64,000 bases of DNA from NCBI RefSeq assembly GCF_028282165.1, contig NZ_JANQIM010000048.1, positions 1-64,000 of the forward strand, read 5' to 3'. The notes beneath the pieces were generated by a model. It was not told where the DNA came from. It did not search any database and saw only the letters and a program-made list of their open reading frames with translations. Of this stretch, positions 17,549-25,433 are shown one piece after another. The stretch is from Winogradskyella sp. (lineage in GTDB: Bacteria > Bacteroidota > Bacteroidia > Flavobacteriales > Flavobacteriaceae). The first letter of the stretch is position 1; the number at the start of each line of letters is the position of its first letter. The position numbers and the translations under genes were made by a program.

Positions 17549-18612
17549 TTCAATCGCTTTAAAAATGCCTTGATTTCATCTTCAAAAAAAGAAGGCTTAA
17601 ATTCTTCGTATAAGATAGAAGCTTTTGATTTTAGTTGTTTGGGATGGGACACATCTTTATAAATATGTTCTTTATAGTCTTTTAGATGCACGGAAACATG
17701 TTTCACACCATCATCAAACATATTCCAGGCTTCTTTTTTAATCCACGGCGAAAAAATGGTGAACGTTGGTATGTAAAGTGCCTTAGCCATATTTATGGCA
17801 CCACCTTCATTACCTATTAGTGCATTGCAATGCGATGTAATTGCTAAAAAATCCCTTAAGCTTTTTCCAAAAACGTCAAAGAAAATATGCGATTTGGTTT
17901 CGAGCAGGCATAATTCAAAAATGGCTTTTGCATCACGCTCTTGCTTGGGTATATAGTTGAATAGAATCTGACTTTTAGGTTGTTCTTTAGCAATGGTGTC
18001 AATCACTTCTGCCATGTATCCAAAAGGATAGGTTTTATTTTGTCCACTGCCCAAAACTCCAATCATGAAAAGCGGTTTTTTTAAATCTATACCACTAGAT
18101 TCTAAAAACTGCTTAGCATTGCTTTTTTCGCCTTCGGTGAGATAGATTTTTGGCCTCACAATTTTACTAGTATCAATATCTAATGGTTCTAGTAACTGCA
18201 ACCTATTTTCAATAGCTAAACCTGCATTGGTTTTTGCCTCAGGATTATTTTTAAAAGTATGATTGTAAATCAAAGAGTTACGACCTTTATCTATAGATAT
18301 TCTTATTGTTGCTTTAGATCTTAAGGTGATAATATTGCTAGACAGCAATGCATAAACATCTATAACAACGTCAAATTTTTCTAATCGTAACTGATTGGCA
18401 AACTGCCAAAGCTGACGTTTGCTTTTTTCGTGCCTTGGTGTAAAAAAATGGAATTGATCTATAAAAGGATTTCCCTCAACAACAGGATAGGTATGCGAAT
18501 TTAAAACATAATGTAATTCTGCTTCAGGATATTTCTGTTTAATAGCTTCAAACAAAATGCTTGTAGCTAAAACATCACCTATCATTTTTTGTTGTATAAT
18601 TAGAATTTTCAT
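17545..18612 (-). CDS. Glycosyltransferase family 9 (heptosyltransferase-like)
   Basis: 355 residues. KILIIQQKMIGDVLATSILFEAIKQKYP at 2-29 is the N-terminal GT9 block with the GDVL motif; FMIGVLGSGQNKTYP near 168-182 and CNALIGNEGGAINMAKAL near 264-281 form the ADP-sugar pocket (GNEGG replaces the more usual GNDSG/GPDTG). GT9 enzymes add heptose or related sugars to LPS inner core. It lies at the end of the glycan locus, and dapD follows upstream on the same strand behind a hairpin terminator. Confidence 0.87.
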   Translation of the reverse strand: MKILIIQQKMIGDVLATSILFEAIKQKYPEAELHYVLNSHTYPVVEGNPFIDQFHFFTPRHEKSKRQLWQFANQLRLEKFDVVIDVYALLSSNIITLRSKATIRISIDKGRNSLIYNHTFKNNPEAKTNAGLAIENRLQLLEPLDIDTSKIVRPKIYLTEGEKSNAKQFLESSGIDLKKPLFMIGVLGSGQNKTYPFGYMAEVIDTIAKEQPKSQILFNYIPKQERDAKAIFELCLLETKSHIFFDVFGKSLRDFLAITSHCNALIGNEGGAINMAKALYIPTFTIFSPWIKKEAWNMFDDGVKHVSVHLKDYKEHIYKDVSHPKQLKSKASILYEEFKPSFFEDEIKAFLKRLN

Positions 18613-18629
18613 ATCGAAAACAAAATCAA

Positions 18630-18671
18630 AAATCCCAAGACCTTAATTCCAACGGTAAGTATTTGGGATTT
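18630..18671 (-). terminator. Hairpin between dapD and the GT9 gene
   Basis: AAATCCCAA at 18630-18638 pairs with TTGGGATTT at 18663-18671, and an inner CTTA/TAAG pair tightens the loop. On the minus strand it is followed by a T-rich run, fitting a terminator after dapD that insulates the GT9 gene. Confidence 0.55.
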
Positions 18672-18698
18672 GTCAATTGTTATTTAGCCTTTTTTAAG

Positions 18699-19514
18699 CT
18701 AAACTGCAACATCGTACTCACGCAGTGCATCATTCAAAGATGTTTTCTTATCGGTACTTTCTTTACGCTTGCCAATAATTAAAGCGCATGGTACTTGAAA
18801 TTCACCTGCTGCAAATTTTTTAGTATAGCTTCCAGGGATTACCACAGATCGTGCTGGGACTACACCTTTCATTTCAACAGGTTCATCACCAGTAACATCA
18901 ATAATTTTTGTACTCATTGTCAGTACCACATTGGCACCAAGTACAGCTTCTTTTTCTACGCGAACACCTTCTACAACAATACAGCGACTACCAATAAACG
19001 CACCATCTTCGATTACTACAGGTGCTGCTTGCAATGGTTCAAGAACTCCACCAATACCTACGCCACCAGATAGGTGAACGTTTTTGCCAATTTGGGCACA
19101 ACTACCTACTGTTGCCCAAGTATCTACCATAGTACCTTCGTCTACATAAGCTCCAATATTAACGTAACTTGGCATCATAATGACACCTTTAGAAATATAA
19201 GCACCATGTCGGGCTACTGCATGAGGGACAACTCTTATTCCTTTTTCTTCATAGTTACGCTTTAAAGGAATTTTATCATGATACTCAAAAATACCAACCT
19301 CAAAGGTTTCCATTTTTTGGATCGGGAAGTAGAGTACTACCGCTTTTTTAACCCATTCGTTAACCTGCCATCCATCTACAACGGGTTCAGCTACTCTTAA
19401 GCTCCCAATATCAATGAGATCAATAACCTTTCTAATAGCTTTATTAGTTTCTTCGTTTTTTAGTTGTGAACGATCATTCCAGGCATTCTCTATTATTTGT
19501 TGTAATTCTTTCAT
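18699..19514 (-). CDS. dapD: 2,3,4,5-tetrahydropyridine-2,6-dicarboxylate N-succinyltransferase
   Basis: 271 residues, the normal length. It transfers succinyl from succinyl-CoA to tetrahydrodipicolinate in the lysine/diaminopimelate pathway, in the cytoplasm. The middle region is a left-handed beta helix with hexapeptide repeats (GAYISKGVIMMPSYVNIGAY, VGSCAQIGKNVHLSGGVGIG, EDGAFIGSRCIVVEG). RVVPHAVARHGAYI and MPSYVNIGAYVDEGTMVDTW are DapD hallmarks. The C-terminus (VPCALIIGKRKESTDKKTSL) is conserved. It is transcribed away from the 600-bp region with tandem hairpins. Confidence 0.96.
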   Translation of the reverse strand: MKELQQIIENAWNDRSQLKNEETNKAIRKVIDLIDIGSLRVAEPVVDGWQVNEWVKKAVVLYFPIQKMETFEVGIFEYHDKIPLKRNYEEKGIRVVPHAVARHGAYISKGVIMMPSYVNIGAYVDEGTMVDTWATVGSCAQIGKNVHLSGGVGIGGVLEPLQAAPVVIEDGAFIGSRCIVVEGVRVEKEAVLGANVVLTMSTKIIDVTGDEPVEMKGVVPARSVVIPGSYTKKFAAGEFQVPCALIIGKRKESTDKKTSLNDALREYDVAV

Positions 19515-19686
19515 ATGAAAACAGTAGTGAATTTTGCCCCAAAGATAAGTTGATAAAGAGGCTAAAGGAAAAAAATTTTTAAAAATTGTGACTTATCTTA
19601 AAAATAGGTGTCTCAATACTGTTAGATATGATGATGACTTGTACTATATAAGTTTGTCTGAGAATTTAATTAATAGCTAATTATTT

Positions 19687-19725
19687 GAAAACTCCTCTCC
19701 CCTTAATTTGAGGAGTTTTCTTTTT
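19687..19725 (+). terminator. Intrinsic terminator-like hairpin, copy A
   Basis: GAAAACTCCTC (19687-19697) pairs perfectly with GAGGAGTTTTC (19710-19720), loop of 12, then TTTTT. This is a good intrinsic terminator on the plus strand. No annotated plus-strand gene precedes it, so it would end a small transcript or act in a leader of ruvX. Confidence 0.75.
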
Positions 19726-19935
19726 CGTAAAACTATAATATTGAAAAATTGCAAAGCAAGGCATTCAATATAACTAGTTAAACGAATCCCGCTCTCGCAG
19801 TAGGATCTCATAATTATAATCAGGCAAATCTAAAAATTGTGACCTTATGATTTTTCTTGTGTCTTAAAAGCGTAATTAACGTGATTTATTTATAGAGGGT
19901 AAAAAAATCATAGACTTAATTAATAACTAATTTTA

Positions 19936-19970
19936 AAAACGCTTCTTTTTATGAGGAAGCGTTTTCTATT
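19936..19970 (+). terminator. Terminator-like hairpin, copy B
   Basis: AAAACGCTTC (19936-19945) pairs with GAAGCGTTTT (19956-19965), loop of 10. The T-tract is weaker than in copy A (TTTTCTATT). Confidence 0.55.
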
Positions 19971-20110
19971 AGTGGAACTTGATTTTGAAAAGTATATAAA
20001 GACGCATTCAAAATTTTAATTGAACTAATCTCGATGACACATCGGGATCTTCTTCAAATAAGCGTTGAATAAGATATTAATGAAAACTTCAGCTTACATT
20101 CTTTAATATG

Positions 20111-20118
20111 TATCTTTG
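20111..20118 (+). promoter_or_regulatory. -7 box of the ruvX promoter
   Basis: TATCTTTG, exact TAnnTTTG, four bases before the chosen ATG at 20123. An upstream in-frame ATG at 20108 precedes the box and would not be transcribed from here, so 20123 is preferred. Confidence 0.65.
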
Positions 20119-20122
20119 CAAA

Positions 20123-20536
20123 ATGGGACGAATTCTTGCCATAGATTATGGAACAAAACGTACTGGTATAGCTGTTACCGACGAGACGCAAATCATAGCT
20201 TCTGGTTTAACTACAGTTGAGACTAAGGACCTACTTCAGTTTCTGAAAGATTATATAGCTACAGAGGACGTTGAGCTATTTGTAGTAGGTGAACCAAAAC
20301 AGATGGATAATACGGCATCAGAAAGTGAAATTTATATTCAAAAGTTTTTACAAGAACTTGTAATGACAATTCCAGATATACCTGTCGAGCGCGTAGATGA
20401 GCGTTTTACATCTAAAATGGCATTTCAAACCATGATCGATAGTGGATTGAAGAAAAAACAACGACAAAATAAAGCCTTGGTTGATGAAATCAGTGCTACC
20501 TTAATACTACAAAGTTATTTGGCTTCAAATTCTTAA
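20123..20536 (+). CDS. ruvX: Holliday junction resolvase-like RuvX/YqgF
   Basis: 137 residues from the ATG at 20123. MGRILAIDYGTKRTGIAVTD is the RNase-H-like first strand with the catalytic Asp; LFVVGEPKQMDN near 52-63 and VERVDERFTSKMA near 88-100 follow, with the essential Asp/Glu, and KALVDEISATLILQSYL near 117-133 holds the last acidic residue. The family is proposed to resolve Holliday junctions or process 16S pre-rRNA ends. The next gene is def, 38 bp downstream with its own promoter box. Confidence 0.93.
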   Translation: MGRILAIDYGTKRTGIAVTDETQIIASGLTTVETKDLLQFLKDYIATEDVELFVVGEPKQMDNTASESEIYIQKFLQELVMTIPDIPVERVDERFTSKMAFQTMIDSGLKKKQRQNKALVDEISATLILQSYLASNS

Positions 20537-20546
20537 ATAAGAATTG

Positions 20547-20554
20547 TACTTTTG
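20547..20554 (+). promoter_or_regulatory. -7 box of the def promoter
   Basis: TACTTTTG, exact TAnnTTTG, 20 bases before the def ATG at 20575. Confidence 0.6.
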
Positions 20555-20574
20555 CACCCGAAAACAGATAGATT

Positions 20575-21165
20575 ATGATATTACCAATTGTTGCATATGG
20601 CGATGCTGTACTAAAGAAGAAGGCGAAAGAAATCGATAAGGATTATCCAAATCTAAGTGAGCTCATTGCAAATATGTACGAGACCATGTATGGAGCCTTT
20701 GGTGTTGGTCTGGCAGCACCGCAGATTGGTTTGCCTATTCGTTTGTTTTTAGTAGATACTGAGCCCTTTTCTGGCGATGAGGACCTACCCGATGAAGAAA
20801 AAGAACAATTGAAGAGCTTTAAGAAGACATTTATTAATGCTAAGATTTTAGAAGAGGACGGTGATGAATGGGCTTTTAATGAGGGCTGTTTGAGTATTCC
20901 GGATGTGCGGGAAGATGTCTTTAGACAACCTAAGATTAAGATTCAATACCAAGATGAAAATTTTGAAACCCATACTGAAGAATACGATGGCTTAATCGCT
21001 AGGGTTATTCAACATGAATATGATCATATCGAAGGCATTTTGTTTACCGATAAACTATCCTCATTTAAAAAGCGTTTGATAAAAGGAAAATTGACCAATA
21101 TTTCGAAAGGAAAAATTAAAATAGATTACAAAATGCGCTTTCCTGCTATGAGCAAAAAGCGTTAA
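20575..21165 (+). CDS. def: Peptide deformylase
   Basis: 196 residues. It removes the formyl group from nascent protein N-termini, in the cytoplasm at the ribosome. All three motifs are present: GVGLAAPQIG near 43-52, EGCLSIPDV near 103-111 (metal Cys) and QHEYDHIEGILF near 143-154 (HExxH form HEYDH with the two metal His and catalytic Glu). An insertion of acidic residues (EPFSGDEDLPDEEKEQ) between motifs 1 and 2 is common in Bacteroidota. Confidence 0.96.
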   Translation: MILPIVAYGDAVLKKKAKEIDKDYPNLSELIANMYETMYGAFGVGLAAPQIGLPIRLFLVDTEPFSGDEDLPDEEKEQLKSFKKTFINAKILEEDGDEWAFNEGCLSIPDVREDVFRQPKIKIQYQDENFETHTEEYDGLIARVIQHEYDHIEGILFTDKLSSFKKRLIKGKLTNISKGKIKIDYKMRFPAMSKKR

Positions 21166-21189
21166 ATACAATAATAAAGGGTTGTCTCC

Positions 21190-21245
21190 TTGAGCGTGTC
21201 ACACTGAGCGTAGTCGAAGTGCTGTCGAGGGGTAAAAGAGCAGGC
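21190..21245. repeat. Dispersed palindromic-type repeat (ACTGAGCGTAGTCGAAGTG family)
   Basis: CACTGAGCGTAGTCGAAGTG is present, with extra repeat-like sequence (CTGTCGAGG, AGCAGGCGAGCC). Related sequence occurs at 21750-21838, in the loop at 49624-49649 and, degenerate, at 60912-60952. It sits between def and the DUF5606 gene and produces an artificial upstream extension of the latter's frame. Confidence 0.75.
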
Positions 21246-21290
21246 GAGCCAAAAGGCTTAGACCGCACTCAGCCTAACAAAAAAAATGAT

Positions 21291-21725
21291 ATGAGCTTAG
21301 ACAAAATTTTAGCTATTTCTGGTAAGCCAGGATTATATGAAATCGTTACACAGACCAGAACGGGGGCTGTAGTACAGTCGTTAATTGATAAAAAGCGTAT
21401 TACGGTTGGAGCACACAGCAATATCAGTATTTTAAGCGAAATAGCTATTTATACTTTAACTGAAGAAGTCCCTTTAAGAGACGTGCTTAAAAAAGTGATG
21501 GAAAAGGAAAATGGCCAACCTACTTCTATAAGCCATAAGGATAGTAAGGATATTTTAGAAGAATACTTTTTTGATGTTTTACCAGATTATGATGAAGATC
21601 GCGTGTACGCTTCCGATATTAAGAAGGTCATTCAGTGGTATAATTTACTTCAGAAAAATAGTCTTTTAACCTTATTAGAGACCGAAGAAGAAGAAAAAAC
21701 CGTTGTATCCGAAGAGGAAGAATAA
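21291..21725 (+). CDS. DUF5606 domain-containing protein
   Basis: 144 residues from the ATG at 21291. The frame can be extended to 21219, but those 24 residues are encoded by a dispersed repeat and look unlike protein, while MSLDKILAISGKPGLYEI is the usual start of DUF5606. Family blocks: TRTGAVVQSLIDKKR, SILSEIAIYTLTEEVPL and YASDIKKVIQWYNLL. The tail is acidic. Function unknown; it is widespread in Bacteroidota next to def and ruvX, which suggests a housekeeping role. Confidence 0.88.
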   Translation: MSLDKILAISGKPGLYEIVTQTRTGAVVQSLIDKKRITVGAHSNISILSEIAIYTLTEEVPLRDVLKKVMEKENGQPTSISHKDSKDILEEYFFDVLPDYDEDRVYASDIKKVIQWYNLLQKNSLLTLLETEEEEKTVVSEEEE

Positions 21726-21749
21726 ATTAATGGTTGGTTCGAGTGTCCC

Positions 21750-21838
21750 GATTATGGTCACTGAGCTTGCCCGTGCTGAGCGTGGTCATTGAGCAAAGTC
21801 GAAATACAGTCGAAGCATCGAAGTGAAACGTCGGGATG
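21750..21838. repeat. Composite dispersed repeat with outer inverted repeat
   Basis: TCCCGA at the left and TCGGGA at the right frame several copies of the TCACTGAGC / GTCGAAG-type core (GGTCACTGAGC, TGAGCGTGGTCATTGAGC, AAAGTCGAAATACAGTCGAAG). It lies between the DUF5606 gene and mazG and may fold as a long hairpin. Confidence 0.7.
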
Positions 21839-21908
21839 TATCAAGAACATTTAGGGATATCAAATTGACGAATTTCCTGTAATTTAAATTACTTACCATA
21901 TAGAACAT

Positions 21909-22682
21909 ATGTCAGACAAAACAGCCCAACTTAAAGCCTTTGAACGTTTGCTGGTTATTATGGATGAGTTGCGAGAGCAATGTCCATGGGATAAAAAGCA
22001 AACTATGGAATCGCTTCGCCATTTAACCATTGAAGAAGTTTATGAACTTGGTGATGCAATCTTAGATCATGACTTGGATGAGGTAAAGAAAGAGTTAGGT
22101 GATGTACTATTACATATCGTTTTTTATTCTAAAATTGGTAGCGAGACAAAGGCTTTTGATATTGCAGATGTTTGCCATAGTATATGTGATAAGTTGGTAG
22201 AACGCCACCCTCATATTTACGGTAATGTAAAGGTTGAGAATGAAGAAGATGTAAAGCGTAATTGGGAGCAGTTAAAACTTAAGGAAGGAAAGAAAAGTGT
22301 GCTTGAAGGTGTGCCGAGAAGTTTGCCTGCTATGGTAAAAGCCAATCGTATACAAGACAAGGTCGCTGGAGTAGGTTTTGATTGGGAACAGCCCGAACAG
22401 GTTTTTGAAAAAGTAGAGGAGGAGCTTGCAGAGCTAAAATCTGAAATAGCAAAAGGTAACAAGGATACTATAGAAAATGAGTTTGGTGATGTACTGTTCT
22501 CTATGATTAATTATGCACGCTTCTTGAAAATCAATCCCGAAAATGCCCTAGAGCGTACTAATAAAAAATTCATAAAGCGCTTTCAATATCTAGAAAGCAA
22601 ATCTAAAGCTCTTGACAAACCATTAAAAGATATGACCTTAGCAGAAATGGATGTTTTTTGGGAGGAAGCTAAATCCTTATAG
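21909..22682 (+). CDS. mazG: Nucleoside triphosphate pyrophosphohydrolase MazG
   Basis: 257 residues with two MazG domains. Domain 1: CPWDKKQTMESLRHLTIEEVYELGDAI near 24-50 and ELGDVLLHIVFY near 64-75, supplying the E-x-x-E and D metal ligands. Domain 2: EEELAELKSEI near 167-177 and EFGDVLFSMINYARFL near 190-205. KHPHIYG-type RHPHIYG is also present. It hydrolyses NTPs to NMP and pyrophosphate, cleaning pools of abnormal nucleotides or tuning stress. The hairpin repeat at 22688 starts six bases after the stop. Confidence 0.95.
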   Translation: MSDKTAQLKAFERLLVIMDELREQCPWDKKQTMESLRHLTIEEVYELGDAILDHDLDEVKKELGDVLLHIVFYSKIGSETKAFDIADVCHSICDKLVERHPHIYGNVKVENEEDVKRNWEQLKLKEGKKSVLEGVPRSLPAMVKANRIQDKVAGVGFDWEQPEQVFEKVEEELAELKSEIAKGNKDTIENEFGDVLFSMINYARFLKINPENALERTNKKFIKRFQYLESKSKALDKPLKDMTLAEMDVFWEEAKSL

Positions 22683-22687
22683 CCTCT

Positions 22688-22713
22688 GTCATTCCTACGA
22701 AAGTAAGAATGAT
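22688..22713. repeat. Short hairpin repeat (GTCATTCCTNCG family)
   Basis: CATTCCTAC GAAA GTAAGAATG forms a stem with one mismatch just after mazG. The copy at 52497-52520 is the near-consensus form of the same repeat. Confidence 0.6.
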
Positions 22714-22879
22714 AATAAGTAGTTTTTGTTAAATTTCTAAAAAAAATTATAACTAAACATCCAAGTTCAATTAACAGACGTAGATAAATATATAAAAGCA
22801 AAATGTTTTTATAATCTTAGTAGAAATCTTAATTATTATTAAGCGGTTATAATTAAGGTTAATTTAGTTTAGTTAGGGC

Positions 22880-22910
22880 AAAACCCATCTGTAAGCCACA
22901 GATGGGTTTT
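22880..22910 (-). terminator. Bidirectional terminator between mazG and the 128-residue gene
   Basis: AAAACCCATCTGT (22880-22892) pairs perfectly with ACAGATGGGTTTT (22898-22910), a 13-bp stem with a 5-base loop. It lies four bases past the stop of the minus-strand gene at 22914 and about 200 bases past mazG, and both strands end the stem with a T run. Confidence 0.8.
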
Positions 22911-22913
22911 GAT

Positions 22914-23300
22914 TTATAATTGATCTTTATAGTATTCATCATAATGGTGAGTGAATTCGGATTTCATTATTTCAGAGTTAATGCCCCCAAACTGAATTTC
23001 TGTTTCATTTTCTTTTTCGAAAACTGTTATTGAACCTCCCCAACCTTTTAGTTCTTTGTCGTTTTCTTTTAAGACTTTTAGCATTGGGATTATAGCAGTA
23101 TCTATAAATTTGTGGTTAGGCTCATCATGATTGATAGGTATATTTCTTTTTAAACAAAATGACTTAATAAATTCATACGGAGATTCTGTATTTATAAATG
23201 TAATTTTGCCATGCACCACTCCCATTGGAACATCTGCAAACTCGAACAGCGTTTTTCCAATTAGAATTCCATCAAGGAATATTGAATAGATTTTTGCCAA
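22914..23300 (-). CDS. Hypothetical protein
   Basis: 128 residues, no signal peptide or membrane segment; I cannot name the family. The N-terminal half is beta-rich (YSIFLDGILIGKTLFEFADVPMGVVHGKITF) and the C-terminal half is charged with WGGSITVFEKENETEIQFGGI. The size, single-gene context and cytoplasmic character resemble small orphan or immunity-like proteins, but nothing nearby looks like a toxin. It is followed by a strong terminator and preceded by the DUF349 gene 20 bp away on the same strand, so it may be read through from there. Confidence 0.7.
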   Translation of the reverse strand: MAKIYSIFLDGILIGKTLFEFADVPMGVVHGKITFINTESPYEFIKSFCLKRNIPINHDEPNHKFIDTAIIPMLKVLKENDKELKGWGGSITVFEKENETEIQFGGINSEIMKSEFTHHYDEYYKDQL

Positions 23301-23320
23301 TTAAGGTTTCGTAAATTTGC

Positions 23321-25408
23321 TTAACTATACATCCCACGGATCTTAGCCAATTTAGCTTTCCAGGTTTCTAGTTCTTGTTTATGCTTATCAATGTTCTTTA
23401 AAACCTCTTTGACCAATGGGTTGGTCTCATCGACATTAGAGAAAAACTGTAAGTTGTTCTCCAATTGGGTAATTTCAGATTGAACTTCGCCGATTTTCTT
23501 TCGGATAAAATTCTGCTCGTTATCCAATAGTCGTGTATCTTCATTATTACTGGCCAGATTTTCGAGCTTACTTTCAAACTTTACCATGTCTAGTTTCGAC
23601 TTATCCATTTTAAGTTTATCAAAGGCTTCATCAATAGCTTTGTAAAACTTCCCGTCGATATAGCGTTTATTTTGCGGTACATAGCCAATGGCTTTCCAAT
23701 CGGCAATTCTTGCTTTTAAGGTTTCAACATCAGCTTTGTTATCTCCACTGAACTTCATAGCCTTTAATTCGTCCAATAGTTTTACTTTTTTATCAAACGC
23801 ATCATACAAATGCTGATTTTCCGCTTTACGCTGGGCATGCATTCTGTCAAAGTAGTAATTACAGGCATCTTTAAATTGCTTCCAAATTTTATCGCTATCC
23901 CGCCTTGGGACGTGTCCTATCTTTTTCCAATCGCTTTGTATTTTTTTCATTAAAGGAGTCACCACAGCAAAGTCATCACTATCCTTATTTTCTTCGGCTA
24001 TCTTAATCAGCTCACGTTTCTTTTGAAGATTTTCGTATTGGTCTTTCTTTAGTTCTTTATAAAACTTATTTTTTCCGCGATTAAAGGTCCTTACGGTGTC
24101 CTTAAATTTGGCCCAAGTGGCTTCGTTAACCTTTAAAGGTACTTTACCTGCATTGAAAAAGGCTTCTCTTAAGGCTTCAACTTCTCTAATTTTTTTCTGC
24201 CATGCGCCATGCGAATTAGCCGTATCGTCAGCAATGGCTTGTATTTGAGAGATGATTTCTTCTTTCTTTTTAAGATTCTTTTCATAGGCCTTATCGAGAT
24301 CTGCATAATAAGCCTGGCGCTTGTCATGTATGGTTTTAGTAGCCTTGCTAAAACGCTCCCAAATTTCTTCTCGGTGTTCTTTAGCCACAGGACCTAGCTC
24401 TTCTTTCCATAATTTATGAAGTACCTGTAATTCTCTAAAAGACCTATTAATATTATCATCTTTAACCAGTTCCTCGGCACGTTCTATGATTTTTAACTTT
24501 TGCTCATAGTTGTGCTTAAAGTCCATATCTCGCAAATCGTTATTGAGATGTAAGAAGTCATAAAAGCGCTCTACATGATGGTGATAGGTGTTCCAAGCAT
24601 TGTTGTATTTGTCTCTTGGAATGGGACCTGCATTGCGCCATTTTTCTTGAAGGTCCTTAAAATGCTTGTAGGTCGTATTGATGTTTTCTTCAACATTCAA
24701 CAAGCCTTTTATTTCTTCGATAATTGCTAATCGGTTATCGAGATTTTGCTTTAAGTTTTGCTCGCGTTCTTTGTAATAAGCATTAATAGCCTGCTTGTAA
24801 TCTTTATATAATTGGTTGAACAGCTTTTTGGAATCGTTGGTGTAATAGAAGTCTATTTCGTTACCACCTTCATTCAGGAATTCTTCTTTTTTCTCTTCAA
24901 CAAGTTGGTTGAATTTCGCATTGAATTCAGCCTTAATTTGATTGACCTGTTTTGATATGGTCTGAATCTTATGATGCTTTAAAAGTCGATTCAATTCCGT
25001 TGCCAGATCTTGCATAGACATGGCATGATAATCTTTTTCTTCTACTTCGTGGCGTTCTGCATTGGCTTCATCTTCAGCATCTTCAGCGTTAGAAGCTTCA
25101 ATTTCGGCATGTGCTTCAGAGTCGGTAACTTCTGCAATATCAGAAGTGACTTCCCCAACCGTTTCCAAGTTTTCATCTTTAGCTTCATCTTCGGCATCTT
25201 CAGTATTTGAAGCTTCAATTTCGGCTTGTACTTCAGAGTCAGTAACTGCTTTAACATCAGATGTGACTTCTTGAGCCGTTTCTGTGTTTTCGATATCGGC
25301 TTCAACTGTATTTTCGACTTTAGTAGTCGTTTCTTCTTTTAGAGTAGTGTCTTTAGTTTCTACTTCTTTTTTTCCATCTGCTTCTTGCAGGTTATCATTC
25401 TCAGACAT
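23321..25408 (-). CDS. DUF349 domain-containing protein
   Basis: 695 residues, cytoplasmic, highly charged and helical. Repeated blocks of about 70-75 residues, each ending near a W-K/R-x-x-G-x-V/I-P pattern (EKWRNAGPIPRDKYNNAW, DWKKIGHVPRRDSDKIW, DWKAIGYVPQNKR), are DUF349 repeats; at least five are visible between residues 200 and 640. The first 130 residues are acidic and contain a 38-39-residue duplication (EVTSDVKAVTDSEVQAEIEA versus EVTSDIAEVTDSEAHAEIEA). The C-terminus is a coiled coil (EVQSEITQLENNLQFFSN). Function is unknown; the promoter at 25434-25464 is well formed. Confidence 0.92.
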   Translation of the reverse strand: MSENDNLQEADGKKEVETKDTTLKEETTTKVENTVEADIENTETAQEVTSDVKAVTDSEVQAEIEASNTEDAEDEAKDENLETVGEVTSDIAEVTDSEAHAEIEASNAEDAEDEANAERHEVEEKDYHAMSMQDLATELNRLLKHHKIQTISKQVNQIKAEFNAKFNQLVEEKKEEFLNEGGNEIDFYYTNDSKKLFNQLYKDYKQAINAYYKEREQNLKQNLDNRLAIIEEIKGLLNVEENINTTYKHFKDLQEKWRNAGPIPRDKYNNAWNTYHHHVERFYDFLHLNNDLRDMDFKHNYEQKLKIIERAEELVKDDNINRSFRELQVLHKLWKEELGPVAKEHREEIWERFSKATKTIHDKRQAYYADLDKAYEKNLKKKEEIISQIQAIADDTANSHGAWQKKIREVEALREAFFNAGKVPLKVNEATWAKFKDTVRTFNRGKNKFYKELKKDQYENLQKKRELIKIAEENKDSDDFAVVTPLMKKIQSDWKKIGHVPRRDSDKIWKQFKDACNYYFDRMHAQRKAENQHLYDAFDKKVKLLDELKAMKFSGDNKADVETLKARIADWKAIGYVPQNKRYIDGKFYKAIDEAFDKLKMDKSKLDMVKFESKLENLASNNEDTRLLDNEQNFIRKKIGEVQSEITQLENNLQFFSNVDETNPLVKEVLKNIDKHKQELETWKAKLAKIRGMYS

Positions 25409-25433
25409 GAGTCATATAATTTTATTAGGATGT

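Larger units (their letters stand above)
19581..20050. repeat. Tandem duplication of a ~250-bp noncoding module
   Basis: Copy A (19581-19808) and copy B (19832-20050) share landmarks at almost constant offset: AAAAATTGTGAC at 19581 and 19832 (251), TTAATTAATAGCTAATT at 19666 versus TTAATTAATAACTAATT at 19916 (250), a 10-11 bp stem at 19687 versus 19936 (249), GCATTCAA at 19761 versus 20004 (243), and GGATCT at 19803 versus 20045 (242). The stems have different sequences but the same position. Confidence 0.75.
19515..20122. other. About 600-bp gene-free region between divergent dapD and ruvX
   Basis: No open frame with coding character is seen. The region holds a tandem duplication of about 250 bp, two terminator-like hairpins, a candidate internal promoter (TAAGTTTG at 19649-19656) and, at its right end, the ruvX promoter. 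Both flanking genes point away from it, so the hairpins are not their 3' ends. Confidence 0.8.

Noticed and set aside
18795..19265. Plus-strand frames antisense to dapD
   Set aside because: They mirror the hexapeptide-repeat codons of dapD and have no sensible protein character or start context.
21726..21908. Possible tRNA (GGTTCGAGT-like stretch)
   Set aside because: No cloverleaf or acceptor stem; it belongs to the dispersed repeat.
25010..25305. Frames on both strands over the DUF349 N-terminus
   Set aside because: Low-complexity products (Ser/Ala-rich or Lys/Leu/Pro-rich) created by the repeated acidic codons of the real gene.
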